Made by a program: the position numbers and the translations under genes | In this document: positions 38,753 through 49,768 of the stretch, piece after piece | How the letters are laid out: every line of letters starts with the position of its first letter | Numbering within the stretch: the first letter of the stretch is position 1 | Notes under the pieces: generated by a model | Told to the model about the DNA's origin: nothing | What the model saw: only the letters and a program-made list of their open reading frames with translations | The model's database searches: none | Origin: Anisus vortex | Taxonomy: Eukaryota > Mollusca > Gastropoda > Planorbidae | Reading direction: 5' to 3' | DNA: 64,000 nucleotides | Assembly: GCA_949126835.1 (NCBI GenBank) | Contig: OX421507.1 | Location: 8,522,121 to 8,586,120, forward strand

Positions 38753-41116
38753 GGGGACGTCCATTAATTACGTCAACAAAATAGGGGGGAGGGGGGGGTC
38801 TGAAAAAGTTTGACAATTGTTGACAAGGGGGAGGGGGGGAGGTCAAGAAAAGTTGACGTCAACAATGTTACTTTTTTAAAATAAATAATGATACAAATTT
38901 ATTACAAAATTATAGGCTACATTTGTCCTGTGCCACTTAAATAGCAGACATATATAAACATGGTTTTACGTTAATACAAATATATTAATTAAAATTACGG
39001 ACGCTACATTTGACATGTCCTGTTTGTGTTCATCTTGTTAGTTTGTAGCTCTATGTATGAGTGGAAAGTGGAAACTAATGCAAAGTGACCGACCAATTGT
39101 AATAAACTTCACCTTCGCTGTAGTCTAGCGAGCCATTGTGACTGGAATAATAAAAGAACATAAACACACCAACATTCTGCACAGTACGTTCAGAAACAGA
39201 AACCCAGTTTTTTTGCCGCTCAGGTCTAAATCTACATCTAAATTAGGCGCCGTTCTGTTATTGAGTCCAGAAAGGACTATGAACACCGCCCGAGAGTCGA
39301 CTGCTTTAATTCATCGCCCATGGTTGAGTCCTTTCCTAGTTCCAACCCTTGAAACCATGCTTGGATCAGCGTTAGCAGGCCATGCACTCCGACATGGAAA
39401 TATATGAGTAGGCAGGCTTTGTCCTACAAGGCGGTCACTTGTTGGGTCGGCTTGCTCTGTTCGGATTCCCCTTTTACGAACGTACATTTGCTCGAGCCAT
39501 CCATGGCTTGCCTCGTATGGGCTGACGGTGTGTTGGTCGAGCAGATTTTGTCTATCACGGGGATGTCATCCCCTCAAGGCCACCTTTGAAAGCAGACGTT
39601 TTTACAGGACGTTTTGTATACCTTTCCGTAAGTCGTATCAGCCCCCACCCGGGAGACGCCAGAAATCGGACAGTGGGGTACCTCACAGGCCCACTCAAAT
39701 GGAAGAACAGAACAAGCCGATTAATCTCCAGACTTGCAGCTCGGGATACCACGCCTCTCTCCGTCACTTACAGAGATGGGAGTGGAAGTATCTTGGCGAC
39801 CGCTTGTCCCATGCATTAGCTTACTGGTCAGACTCGGGGAACCAAGTTAAAAGGTCTCAAACAAATAAAACCGGACGAGCCCGTCTTGTGTCCAGGGCGT
39901 AAGTTAAGGGTTGAGCTCAGCTCTGTCCGGACCCGCTGCGGGAGCTCTCCCCCAAGCGTGCGCCCGCTGGTGTATTCTTAATGGGAAAGTATCGGCGGTT
40001 TACACACTACGTCAGCTTTGGGGCTCATAGTCATAGGTACAGAAGTGAAATTAGGCGCCAGAGACTGGCGTTCGTTATATATACCATGTAAGCGATAGCT
40101 GGGATTGGCAATAGAACTAAAAACAACAATTATAGGCCCTCTCTGAGACTATGTTTGAATTTCATTGAATGAATTATTGTGTGAATCCAACACGGTTTTA
40201 AAATATTTGCTTCAGAAAAATAATTCGAGGCCCATGAAGTCCGAAATAATTAGCCAACTTTTCCTTTTAACATCCCTAATTTGATATATAAACTATAGTA
40301 TATTTTTGCTGAATTCGTTATAATTATAAATTCATTAAAATTTGGTGATTAGGCTAAATATAGTAATTTTTTAGTTTTAATTTCTAATTTTCTGAAAAAA
40401 AAAAAACATGTATGAGATAAACATGTATTAGTAGGCCTATAGTGGCGTAGCCTGATTGCAAAGTGTGGGTGGCAAATAGTGCAAGGTTGAAGCGGTAGGG
40501 GCAAGGAAGCCAACTACGTATGTTTACTCATATAATGTGTGTGTGTGGGGAGGGAGGGGGGCAATAATGCAAGAAGGAATAGTGAGTATATGGTTAAAAT
40601 AGCAGGTTAATTTACAATTGGTGCACAATTTCCCCCTAAGCTATTTAACAATTAACATTGTACCAAAAGCTCATTAGTGAAACGTACAATCAGAAAGTAT
40701 TCAATATTTCTATATGAAAAGAACAATAGTAAATAAAAAGGAAAGAAATATTGTTAAAATCATCGAATTGGAAAAAAAAATTGGGAGGGGCGATGGGGGT
40801 AGTAAGCATGTTACACCCCTTTCGTGGCAAACGCCTATGAGAGTTCTATCTAGTCAATATGAAATCTTTAAAACAAGTCTTAAAATGTATTTCAATTAAT
40901 TATAGTAAAGATCTAGACCTTTCCGTTTCAAATCTATTTTAAACATAAAAGTCAGCGTTTAATATTTTTTTGTACTTGTTATGGGGGGGGGGGGGTAACG
41001 AATTGTTGACGTAATTATATAGGGGGGGTCTCTGAAAGTTTGACAGTTGTTGACAAGGGGGAGGGGGGGAGGTAAAAATCGCCAAAAAATTGTTGACGTA
41101 ATTAATGGACGTCCCC
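38753..41116. mobile_element. Composite inverted-repeat DNA transposon, 2.36 kb
   Basis: Ends ggggacgtccattaattacg (38753 on) and the exact reverse complement at the right (to 41116). The flanks contain tta on both sides, a possible 3-bp duplication. Behind each end lies the same, same-direction G-rich block (tagggggg, tctgaaaaagtttgacaat, tgttgacaagggggaggggg) at 38.79-38.85 and 41.02-41.07 kb. The whole therefore looks like one small element whose middle has been duplicated and separated by inserted DNA. The ends resemble PIF/Harbinger-like (ISL2EU) termini from memory; that is unverified. No transposase is seen. Confidence 0.7.
39240..40059 (+). repeat. GC-rich repeat family 'G', copy 2, with 12-bp flanking direct repeat
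   Basis: About 800 bp of much higher GC than its surroundings, bounded by the 12-mer AAATTAGGCGCC at 39240-39251 and 40048-40059. It shares cccatgcattagc (39808) and ggtacagaagtgaaatt (40036) with copies 1 and 3, but with about 130 bp more between these landmarks. Several overlapping open frames (61-124 codons) are present, none with a recognised domain. It is nested in the 38.75-41.12 kb element. Confidence 0.55.
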
Positions 41117-41121
41117 TTATC

Positions 41122-41305
41122 TTATCTTATACATTACAGGCGCTCCTTCTATAAAGAAGATTATTGCGTCCTACGCACATCCGTGGTCCGAGTCTAGTCT
41201 TGCATTTTTGTTATTGTTTTAAATGATGTTAAGTTACTGGTTTTCTTGGTTTGTTCAGTTAACCCATTCTATGCCCGAATGCCACTCGGGAAGAAAGAGT
41301 AGGGC
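41122..41305 (-). repeat. R3 repeat, full length
   Basis: atcttatacattacaggcgc, tccttctataaagaagatta, ttgcgtcctacgc, agtctagtcttgcattttt, gtttgttcagttaac, atgccactcgggaag. It starts within a few bases of the right end of the 38.75-41.12 kb element. Confidence 0.78.
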
Positions 41306-41604
41306 CTACTTATATAAATATCTTATAAGTAACAGGTGACCGATCATTCGATCGGTACTAAAGAGCAGGCGCTTGTATCTTAACATAATGTGTATATAAA
41401 ACAACAGTGCATACATTTAAAAAATACGTCTTTACCAGACCAATAAATTATACCGTATTTGTCTTTTTCCTTTTTCTACTATGAATACCCCCGAAAAAAA
41501 AGAAAAGAAAACAGCTTAATCTCATTTCAAACCCTACAAAAAACATGTCGGCTAGAGTTGTCAGTTTTAAATCCAACAGAAATATATGTCATTTATGTCA
41601 TTCC

Positions 41605-42662
41605 CTACATCCTACATATCCCGTAGTCTGTTAGAACTTAGATCGTTGGGGCGCCACAGATGACATGTAAACCAGCCTCCTCCACTCCTCCCGTCTCTCA
41701 GCCGTTCTCATTGCCTCGCACAGTTTTGTACCTGTCCATTCCCTGATATTATCTTCCCAACGTTTCTTTGGTCTTACTCTCTTTCTGCCTCCTCTGGTGG
41801 TACCCTGCAGGATGGCCTTTGCAAGCCCGTTGGTTCTGGTGACGTGGCCATACCATTCCAGTTTTCTTTTCTTGGCTGTAGCCAGCAGGTCTTCATACTT
41901 TCCAATTTCCTGTTGTATTCTTTTTCTTATCTGTTCGTTGGAGATATGGTCTTTGTAACAGATACCGAGCAGGGTCCTGAAGCATCTCATTTCCATGGCG
42001 TTATTCTTATTTTCCAGCTCCGCTGTTAGTGTCCATGACTCGCAAGCATATAAGAAAATGGAGAGGACCAGTGAGCGCATCAACCTGATTTTGGTGCTGA
42101 GGGCTAGGTTCTTGTCTTTCCATATTGTCTTGAGCCGCTTTAGTGATGCTGATGTCTGGACAATCCTGGACATTACTTCTGGTTTGGAGCCCTCTTCGGA
42201 TACAATATCTCCTAGGTACTTGAAGCTGCTAACTGTTTCCAAACTCTGCCCACCAATCTTGATCTGCGTGGTCATGCCGCTGTAATACTAGTCATTATCA
42301 TTAATTTAGTCTTTTCGGCACTGATTTGCATGCCATAGGATGCAGAAGTTTTGTCCAGTCGCTCCACTAGATTGGCTAATTCTTCCTCACTCCCGGCGAG
42401 TCCATCTATATCATCTGCGAATCGAAGGTTGGTGATCTTTCTGCCATTTATGCTGATTGTCCCTTCATGATCCTCTAGTGCATCTGACATGATTCTCTCA
42501 AGGAAGATGTTGAACAGTGTTGGTGAAAGCAAGCATCCTTGTCGTACTCCAACGGTGGTCCTAAACCAATCTCCAATGTTGTTGCTGAAGAAGACTGCAC
42601 TGGTGGCCCTGTCATAGAGGCTACGTGTCAGCATTGTCAGGTTGTCATTAATGTTGTAATGT
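41605..42662 (-). pseudogene. Non-LTR retrotransposon reverse transcriptase, 5'-truncated, frameshifted
   Basis: Two overlapping minus-strand frames. 42660-42272 holds RT motifs: VGVRQGCLLSPTLFNIFLE, then NLRFADDIDGLAGSEEEL (catalytic FADD present) and GMQISAEKTKLM. A small frameshift near 42280 leads to 42275-41631: GGQSLETVSSFKYLGDIV, SLVLSIFLYACESWTL, RCFRTLLGICYKDHIS, KKRKLEWYGHVTR, KKRWEDNIREWTG, ERREEWRRLVYMSSVAPQR. The N-terminal endonuclease and early RT motifs are absent. It ends with atcccgtagtctg (plus strand), the 3' end shared with the 27.3 and 57.7 kb copies. Clade not assigned. Confidence 0.92.
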
Positions 42663-44385
42663 CATTATGTTATGTATTTAAAAAACTGAAAATGAAAAGT
42701 TTAAATTTAAAATATCGTGAATTACGTTACAATTTTTAGTTCTTCTACACTTTCCCTTACTTTAACAACTGTCAAACTTTATAGTGACCACTCTTATAAA
42801 ATTATGTCAAATTTTTTAACTCCCTCCCTCACCCCATTCAAGCCAACAATGAGTTACGCCGGCAAATATGTTTTAGATAAATTAAAAAGGTCTACGAAAA
42901 AATGTAATACATTTTTACTAGTTTACCAGATTTCATATTGACTTCTTAACATAGTCTAATATTTCTTACTTGGGCACATATATAAATCATAAGTATAGTT
43001 TGTAAATCACTTGTAAAAAATATCTTATACAAAAAAAGTATTTATTTAGTTTGACAAAAAAAGTAAAAATATATAGTTTGGTGTAAAGCTTATCTAATAT
43101 CTTCCATGTGTGTTACTATTTAAAATAAACTATCGCGGCAAAATATAATATCGATGAAGTAAAACAATGGTATAATAAACATTTTTTAAAAATGTTTAAA
43201 TTTTGAGCATTACACTAGTTAAATATTAAAAAATAAAAGATGAAGTTATGTTATTCATTGAAAAAACTGCAAATGAAAAGCTTATACGTTATTAGATGAT
43301 TTGTTTAATTCCCCCCCACTTCCACCCCCCTCAATAAAACTAACAGTAGGCCTATATTACACTTCTGACTATTATTATAAGGAAATTACGAATTAATTGC
43401 ATACATCTTTCTAGTTTACCAGATTTCAAATTGACAATCGAATTGAATATAGGCGATATCTTACTTTGGCAGGCCTATATAAGCAAATCATAGGCCTACA
43501 TATTTTAATGAAACATTCGTAAACATGTGTATTAAATTTTAAAAAAGTGGATACTAATACAGTGTATACTATTTACAGTGTAGAATATACTACTACATTG
43601 TATACTATAAACTTTAACAGCTTTATAAAAAATATATATATATTACGGTAGTTGAAAATAAAAGTTAAATATAGGTTGCAATAAGTTAGACCTAAAATTG
43701 TAAAACTAGTCTCCATATAACCTTAGAAAAAGTGGATTCACCTGACAAATCCCCTGTCTATGGAGACAACTTTACTGTCTAGTTTGTAGGCGTTGCCTGG
43801 CTCATTGTTGAGTGATGGTAGTTCTTTATGAGATGAGTTTCAAGATAAAGCGCTTGACTTGAGGGTGGCAGCGCTAATTTAACTTGGGTTAAGATGCACA
43901 TCAACATCACATTATTAATAATAATATTAGCCTCGGAATCTCTGTGGGTATGAAGTCGTATAAAACATTCAAAGGATCCATTGACTGTGATTGATTTTGT
44001 CGTTTCCAGAATCTTCAACAGAATACTGCAATCCCTACTTTTTGTCAAAGATTTCTTTTTTTTTGTAGTCTATCTGTATGAACTTAAATTTTGACAAGCT
44101 GACAGTCATAATTATCATCAAGTAGATTTGATGATGAAAGAAAAGTACCGGGAACGCAAGATAATTAGCTTACTTACTTATATATAAATCATCAGTCGAC
44201 CTATCTAAGAACGAGAGCATTTTCTATGTCAACTCGGCATCCAATCTCAGAGGTACATCAGTAATTACTTTAGAATCCATTAGTTTCTACTTGCGTATTC
44301 AATGCCCCAATGCTTATCCTCATTACAGAGCAATGTTGATTATTTTTTGTAATTGTCCATTGCTCTGACCATTACCTTTTCTCTT
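42663..44385. other. Intergenic AT-rich DNA, nothing recognised
   Basis: Open frames are short and mutually overlapping with no domain. No inverted-repeat element or SINE was recognised here. Confidence 0.4.
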
Positions 44386-44716
44386 GTTCATAAGAAGGAA
44401 ATCTCTCAAGGCTGTAAACTTGACAGAACTCTGTTTATAAGAAGGAAATCTCTCAAGGCTGTAAACTTGACAGAACTCTGTTCATAAGAAGGAAATCTCT
44501 CAAGGCTGTAAACTTGATAGAACTCTGTTCATAAGAAGGAAATCTGTCAAGGCTGTAAACTTGACAGAACTCTGTTCATAAGAAGGAAATCTCTCAAGGC
44601 TGTAAACTTGACAGAACTCTGTTCATAAGAAGGAAATCTCTCAAGGCTGTAAACTTGACAGAACTCTGTTCATAAGAAGGAAACCCCTCAAGGCTGTAAA
44701 CTTGACAGAACTCTGT
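44386..44716. repeat. 47-bp tandem array, seven copies
   Basis: Unit ttcataagaaggaaatctct then caaggctgtaaacttgacag and aactctg, repeated seven times with single-base variants (for example aatctgtcaagg and aacccctcaagg). Each unit contains ctcaaggctgtaaacttgac and tgacagaactctg. Downstream of the SLC35A4-like gene. Confidence 0.95.
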
Positions 44717-45501
44717 TGCAGATTGAGCATGTTTGTTTGAAGCTATTTCTGGTCATCATTGATTTCTGATCAATGATTTCATTTATTTTTTCCGGTGCGT
44801 CCTGCACAACCTTGCTCAGTACCGAGTTAATATTCACCATGCTCTTTAAATGTGTTTCACTTTCATTCTTTAATCTTAAATTATTATTATATTGCTTCCA
44901 AGTTGACTAGAATTCATTTAATATACGGTAGACCTATTTGTAGATAGCCAAAATATGATCTACATAGAAAGTCTACTTGATATTGTGATCATTTAACATC
45001 ATCGTCACTGCTTCTTCACCTTTAAGTGCACCTTATAGTTAAATATGTACTTTACAAGCGATAGCCGACATGAGTTAAGTCTAAAAATAATTAATTTATC
45101 CGATTTGATTTAAGAGGTGTTATATAATTCATCTACATGCGCTATACAAATATTATTATTATTATTATTACGCTGATATATAATACTATTGTATTACTAT
45201 CTCTAATTCTAATCATGGATACATATAATTAAATAACAAATAATAATTTTTTTGAAAGGTGATTTATAACAAGTCTAAAATCTCGTACATCTTATTATGT
45301 TGCACAAAGTTGTACTGGTACTTGAAACCAGTTTTTGACAAATTAATAGTAGCCTATGAGTTTAAAAAATTTTAAAATTATAATATAAACTCTTTTCAAA
45401 AGATAATTTTTGTTAAAACTTTTTAATTATTTATTGTATAGAACAATAAATACATAATAAATAATAATTTAGAGCAAATACACTATGAAATAATTTTTTT
45501 T
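44717..45501. other. Downstream/3' UTR region of the SLC35A4-like gene
   Basis: AT-rich, no open frame of note. An ATT/ATA microsatellite (45150-45170) adjoins a gcgctatacaaatatt repeat end. Plus-strand tttattgtata near 45430 could hold minus-strand polyadenylation signals. Confidence 0.35.
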
Positions 45502-48500
45502 TTATCGTGTATATAAAATAATAGAAACGATTACTAATAAAACTGTAACATAAAAATCTAAACTAGGTTGAAAATTAAAGATAAACATTGCAAGTACTGT
45601 CGTCATTGGTATTGAAGACGATATTACAAAAAGCCGAACGATATTATTGCTGTATTTCATAATTCCTGACATGATCAGCCCACTGTACACCTAAAAATAT
45701 ATTTACAAACATTATCTTAAGTAATCATGAATATAATTTGTTATAAAAGGTAAATAAGCCTATTATCTTGTATCTATTATAATTCATTTTATATTTATAG
45801 ACCTACTTGAGAAAAAAGGGTTAACCAAGTGTAGAGATTAAAACCTTGAAATAAACTTTCATGTTCACCTGGAAGCAGTAATTGAAGGTAATTAAATTAT
45901 ATTAGTTTAAAACACCATTTTAAATTTAAATTAATAAACAAATAATTAATTTGAAGAACAATATAAACTACTAAAACTGATATCAGTTTATTATACTTCA
46001 CAAGACTTAGGCTAGTATTATAAATGTATATAATTCATATTCAATATGCATAAGCTACCAGGGCTATCAAAACCTAATCATGATGATGGCCAAACTGTAA
46101 AGACATTTATCTATCATACTATCAATGGAAAAAAAAAGCTTTTCGAAAACAATAATAGGAAATCAAATTTCAAACAAAAGTTGAAATAAAAATGAATGCA
46201 TACTAATGTTCACTTTGAACGCAGATCTCTAGTAGGACGAGTCTATAATATAGCCTAGTTCTCCTGCATCTTTAACAGCATGTCCTTTTAATTTATTTTT
46301 TTGCAGCACTTCACCGTAGCAATGTTATTATTTCAACAAGTTTAACCCAAGACAGGTTCATGTTTATTAAAAATACTTTGTCAAGAAGCTAGTGAAAAAA
46401 TAAATTTTACTTACCACTTTGGAAGTACCAAATTGAGAAATTAAACAGGATTCCAAAGATGTATAGATAACAATTCTGTAGTGAAAGTAATGCCTGGGGG
46501 AGAGGGTAGAATGTGTAAAGAAAATGTTTCATTATTAAAACATCACCTTAATGGCAGGTTTAATAAATGGTGTAAAGAATATTATATTATACAAAGCCCC
46601 CTATCGTGTCTTTAGTACGGTATTAATTTTCAAAATAAATTATATTTACTTCAGTTTTGTTTCTTTTTGGCAAAGCCTTGGAAGGCTTAAAAAAAAAAAC
46701 AGAATGCCGCTCTCTTTGGCCTCATGCATGCCCTTCCCTAGCAATGTCGTGAATTCCATAAAGTGTTTAGCGGATGGCAACTTTTGTCTTTACTAGCGAC
46801 TGTGATGGTGTAACTCTAATACAAGAGGCAGTTCACTATAACATTTTAACCCAACTTTCAATTTGGATTCAAAGACACTATTTTACAGACTCTAGATGTT
46901 TTTTTTTTGTTATGAATTACAAAAGGCAGTAAAACAGATCTAGAAAAAAAAGCAACAGCTGTTGATTTATACTTTGAGAGAAGGTGGGGGGGGGGGGGGG
47001 TAAGGTGGCAAAAAGCAGCTGTATATTGTGTACATTATAGCTTACAGGACAATTTATGTTATCAAGGCAACATTTTTGAGTCTTTCTGCTATAATCTGCC
47101 TTGAGCTATAAGTGTGTGAATTAGTAATAATAATATTTGTATAGCGTAACAATTACAAGACATAAGTTAATCAGAGAAACGATGGATGTACATTACATAC
47201 CATGTTTTGTAACAATAATAAAAAGTTGTATGGCATTAGCTGCAGACAAGCCCTTGGGATGCTGTGTTTTAAGTGGTTCCCTGTCACTCACCCTAGGCCC
47301 TGTGTACTGCTAAGGCTGCCTCTGTCAACACTGTGTTTTCAAATAATGTGTAGGCTATATGTCTTTGTATATAGAAAAAATTGATTATTTTTATAATGTC
47401 TTTAAGGGTTAAGTGCTATTACCGTTTGGTCCTTTTTCAAAATATATTCAGTATAGACACCAGCTAAGCCAGACAGGAAGCAATATACCAGTGTTAATGT
47501 TAATCCAACAGGAGTGAGATAAACATTTGATAACGTCTTCCATGTATCTTGTATGCCTGTATAACTGTAAATAAGAATAGAAAGTCCAAGGTGAGCTACC
47601 ACAGCGTTTACACTGGGATACTGTAAAATGAATCAAATGAATGAAATAAAAGAGTACAATAACAGCTGTAGTAGTAAGTTCACAAAGGAAATGTAGGCAT
47701 AAATACAAACTAGTCTACAGGTGTTAAATAATTTAATTTGCTACCAATTTGCTACCTATATATTTGAAATCAAATCTGAAGTTTGGGTATTTTTAGGAGA
47801 TGGTGCTTTACAAAGAACATATGTTTTTAATCTAATTTATTTTCATCACTTGTTATATCTTATGCTCATTGTCTTCAAACATTTCTTGGATTGGATACAT
47901 GTTCTATCAAGCATTAATATTTTTCTTACGAATATTTTTCTAAAAACTCCATTCTAATATTTGGGTCAAAAAAAAAAAAAGGAAGCGTCTGTAATGTATA
48001 AGATAAGAATAAAAATGCAAGACTAGACTAGAAAACCACAGACGAGCGTAGGACGCAATAATCTTCTTTATAGAAGGAGCGTCCGTAATGTATTAGTCAA
48101 AGAAAAATGAGTGGTAGAAATGAACTTGATTGCAGAAAAAATATTCTCTGTGGTGGAAGGCAAAGAAACCAACACTAGCTTAGAATTCCTAGAATGACTC
48201 CTATAGAAAAATAAGTATACCTAACACATAAAATTGTAATACTGTACATTAACATACGTGTAACAAGATTTACCTGTTAAGCATACCAGCTAATGTTAGA
48301 AGTGCTAAAGACAGCCACTGTAACAATTTCAACTCTCTGTGAAGAAAATAAATTTAAAACATTTGAACTGATAATTGTGAAAGCATTACATTCTAATTCT
48401 AATGAAATAAATTTGATTTACCATATTGCAATATCAACATCATTACAACCAAAAGAAGGATATGCACACCAGTGTGCATATGTGTGTCAGCCTCAGGCCA

Positions 48501-49737
48501 TACTATCCGCCAAGAGGATTCACACAAATATATGTAACACTTGTTTACATCTCATTCACAGCCAGTTACTTGACACCATAAACAAACAGGAATAAAAAAG
48601 CCCTGACTCTATTTGTCTCATCCTGGGAGACTTTAATCATTTATCGCTTGATCAGTCCTTACCAACCTATTCCCAATGTGTGTCCTGTCCCACAAGACTA
48701 GAAAGATCACTGGACATGCAATATTACAAGTGCTTATGTCTCTCATAGTTTATTTTCTCACGGAGCAAACTATTGTTACAAGTATTTCCTTTTTAAAGCA
48801 TCATTAGAGACAAAAAATAACAACATATATTGTGTTTGAGCTGTCTTTCAAATATCAGAATTATCGCAATTGTTTATTGTAAGACCAAAATCAATACGCT
48901 TACTACTACAATCAATTTTATCAATTATTTTTGTTATTATTAAAATTAAATAAGGGAACGGTAGCTTAAATGTTTTTAACCAGATTAGTTTAATTATCAT
49001 AGAATTATTAATCCATTCAAAACCATTAATAGACTATATAGAGGTACCTCGGGTTACGAACTTAATTCGTTCCTAAACTCAGTTTCGTAACCAGAAAGAT
49101 TCGTAACTTGAAACATTGAAATCAATGCAATAAACTCAATCCATTTCAAGATGAAAAAAATCATTCTTTTTTTTTATATTAAGATCCAGTTGTTAAACTG
49201 ACAAGTAGCAAAGAATAAGTATACTTCATGTATTGAATTAAAGAGCAAGACAACTACTAGGATAAAATAAAAGTTGCTTTTCATAGATCTAGGTTAAGAA
49301 AAGATTTTCAACTTTCTCAAAAATGTGAGGTCTTTGCTTCAGCAGATTGGTTACGCATTTAGCCACATCGATTGATTTGAGTAACTCTTTGTTCTTTATG
49401 ATGGTGTACCCATGGTGTAGGCTACTGATTAGCGATGTCACACACAATAACTACTTTTACATATTACAGTAAGGCCAATTAAATCGAGGTTGCACGCGCA
49501 AGCAAAACTAATATAGGTCTACTAGGCTTGCACTAAGTACTGTGAGGTTTTTTATTGTACTGTGAGCGATAATTTGTCTCCAACGTTAAACTTTCATATC
49601 TGCCTCTCTTTGTAAGAAACCAGAGACACTGTTCGTAACCTTAGCCAAATTTGTTGTCTCAATTGTTGTTCGTAACCTGAATGGTTCGTAACCTGAAACG
49701 TTTTTAACCTGAGGCCTTCGTAACCCGAGGTACCACT

Positions 49738-49768
<31 letters not shown>

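Noticed and set aside
39138..39902. Protein-coding gene in the 39-kb GC-rich island
   Set aside because: Several mutually overlapping frames on both strands, no domain, no splice pattern; GC content alone explains their length.
41844..42285. Plus-strand frames rich in Phe/Ser
   Set aside because: They are antisense shadows of the minus-strand LINE reverse transcriptase.
44386..44716. CRISPR-like array
   Set aside because: The units are contiguous 47-bp tandem repeats with no unique spacers, in a eukaryotic intergenic region.
47448..47708. Longer version of the SLC35A4 exon starting upstream at the ttttacag site
   Set aside because: It would meet a stop in the required phase. The internal acceptor ttatttacag at 47565 keeps phase and aligns with the family.
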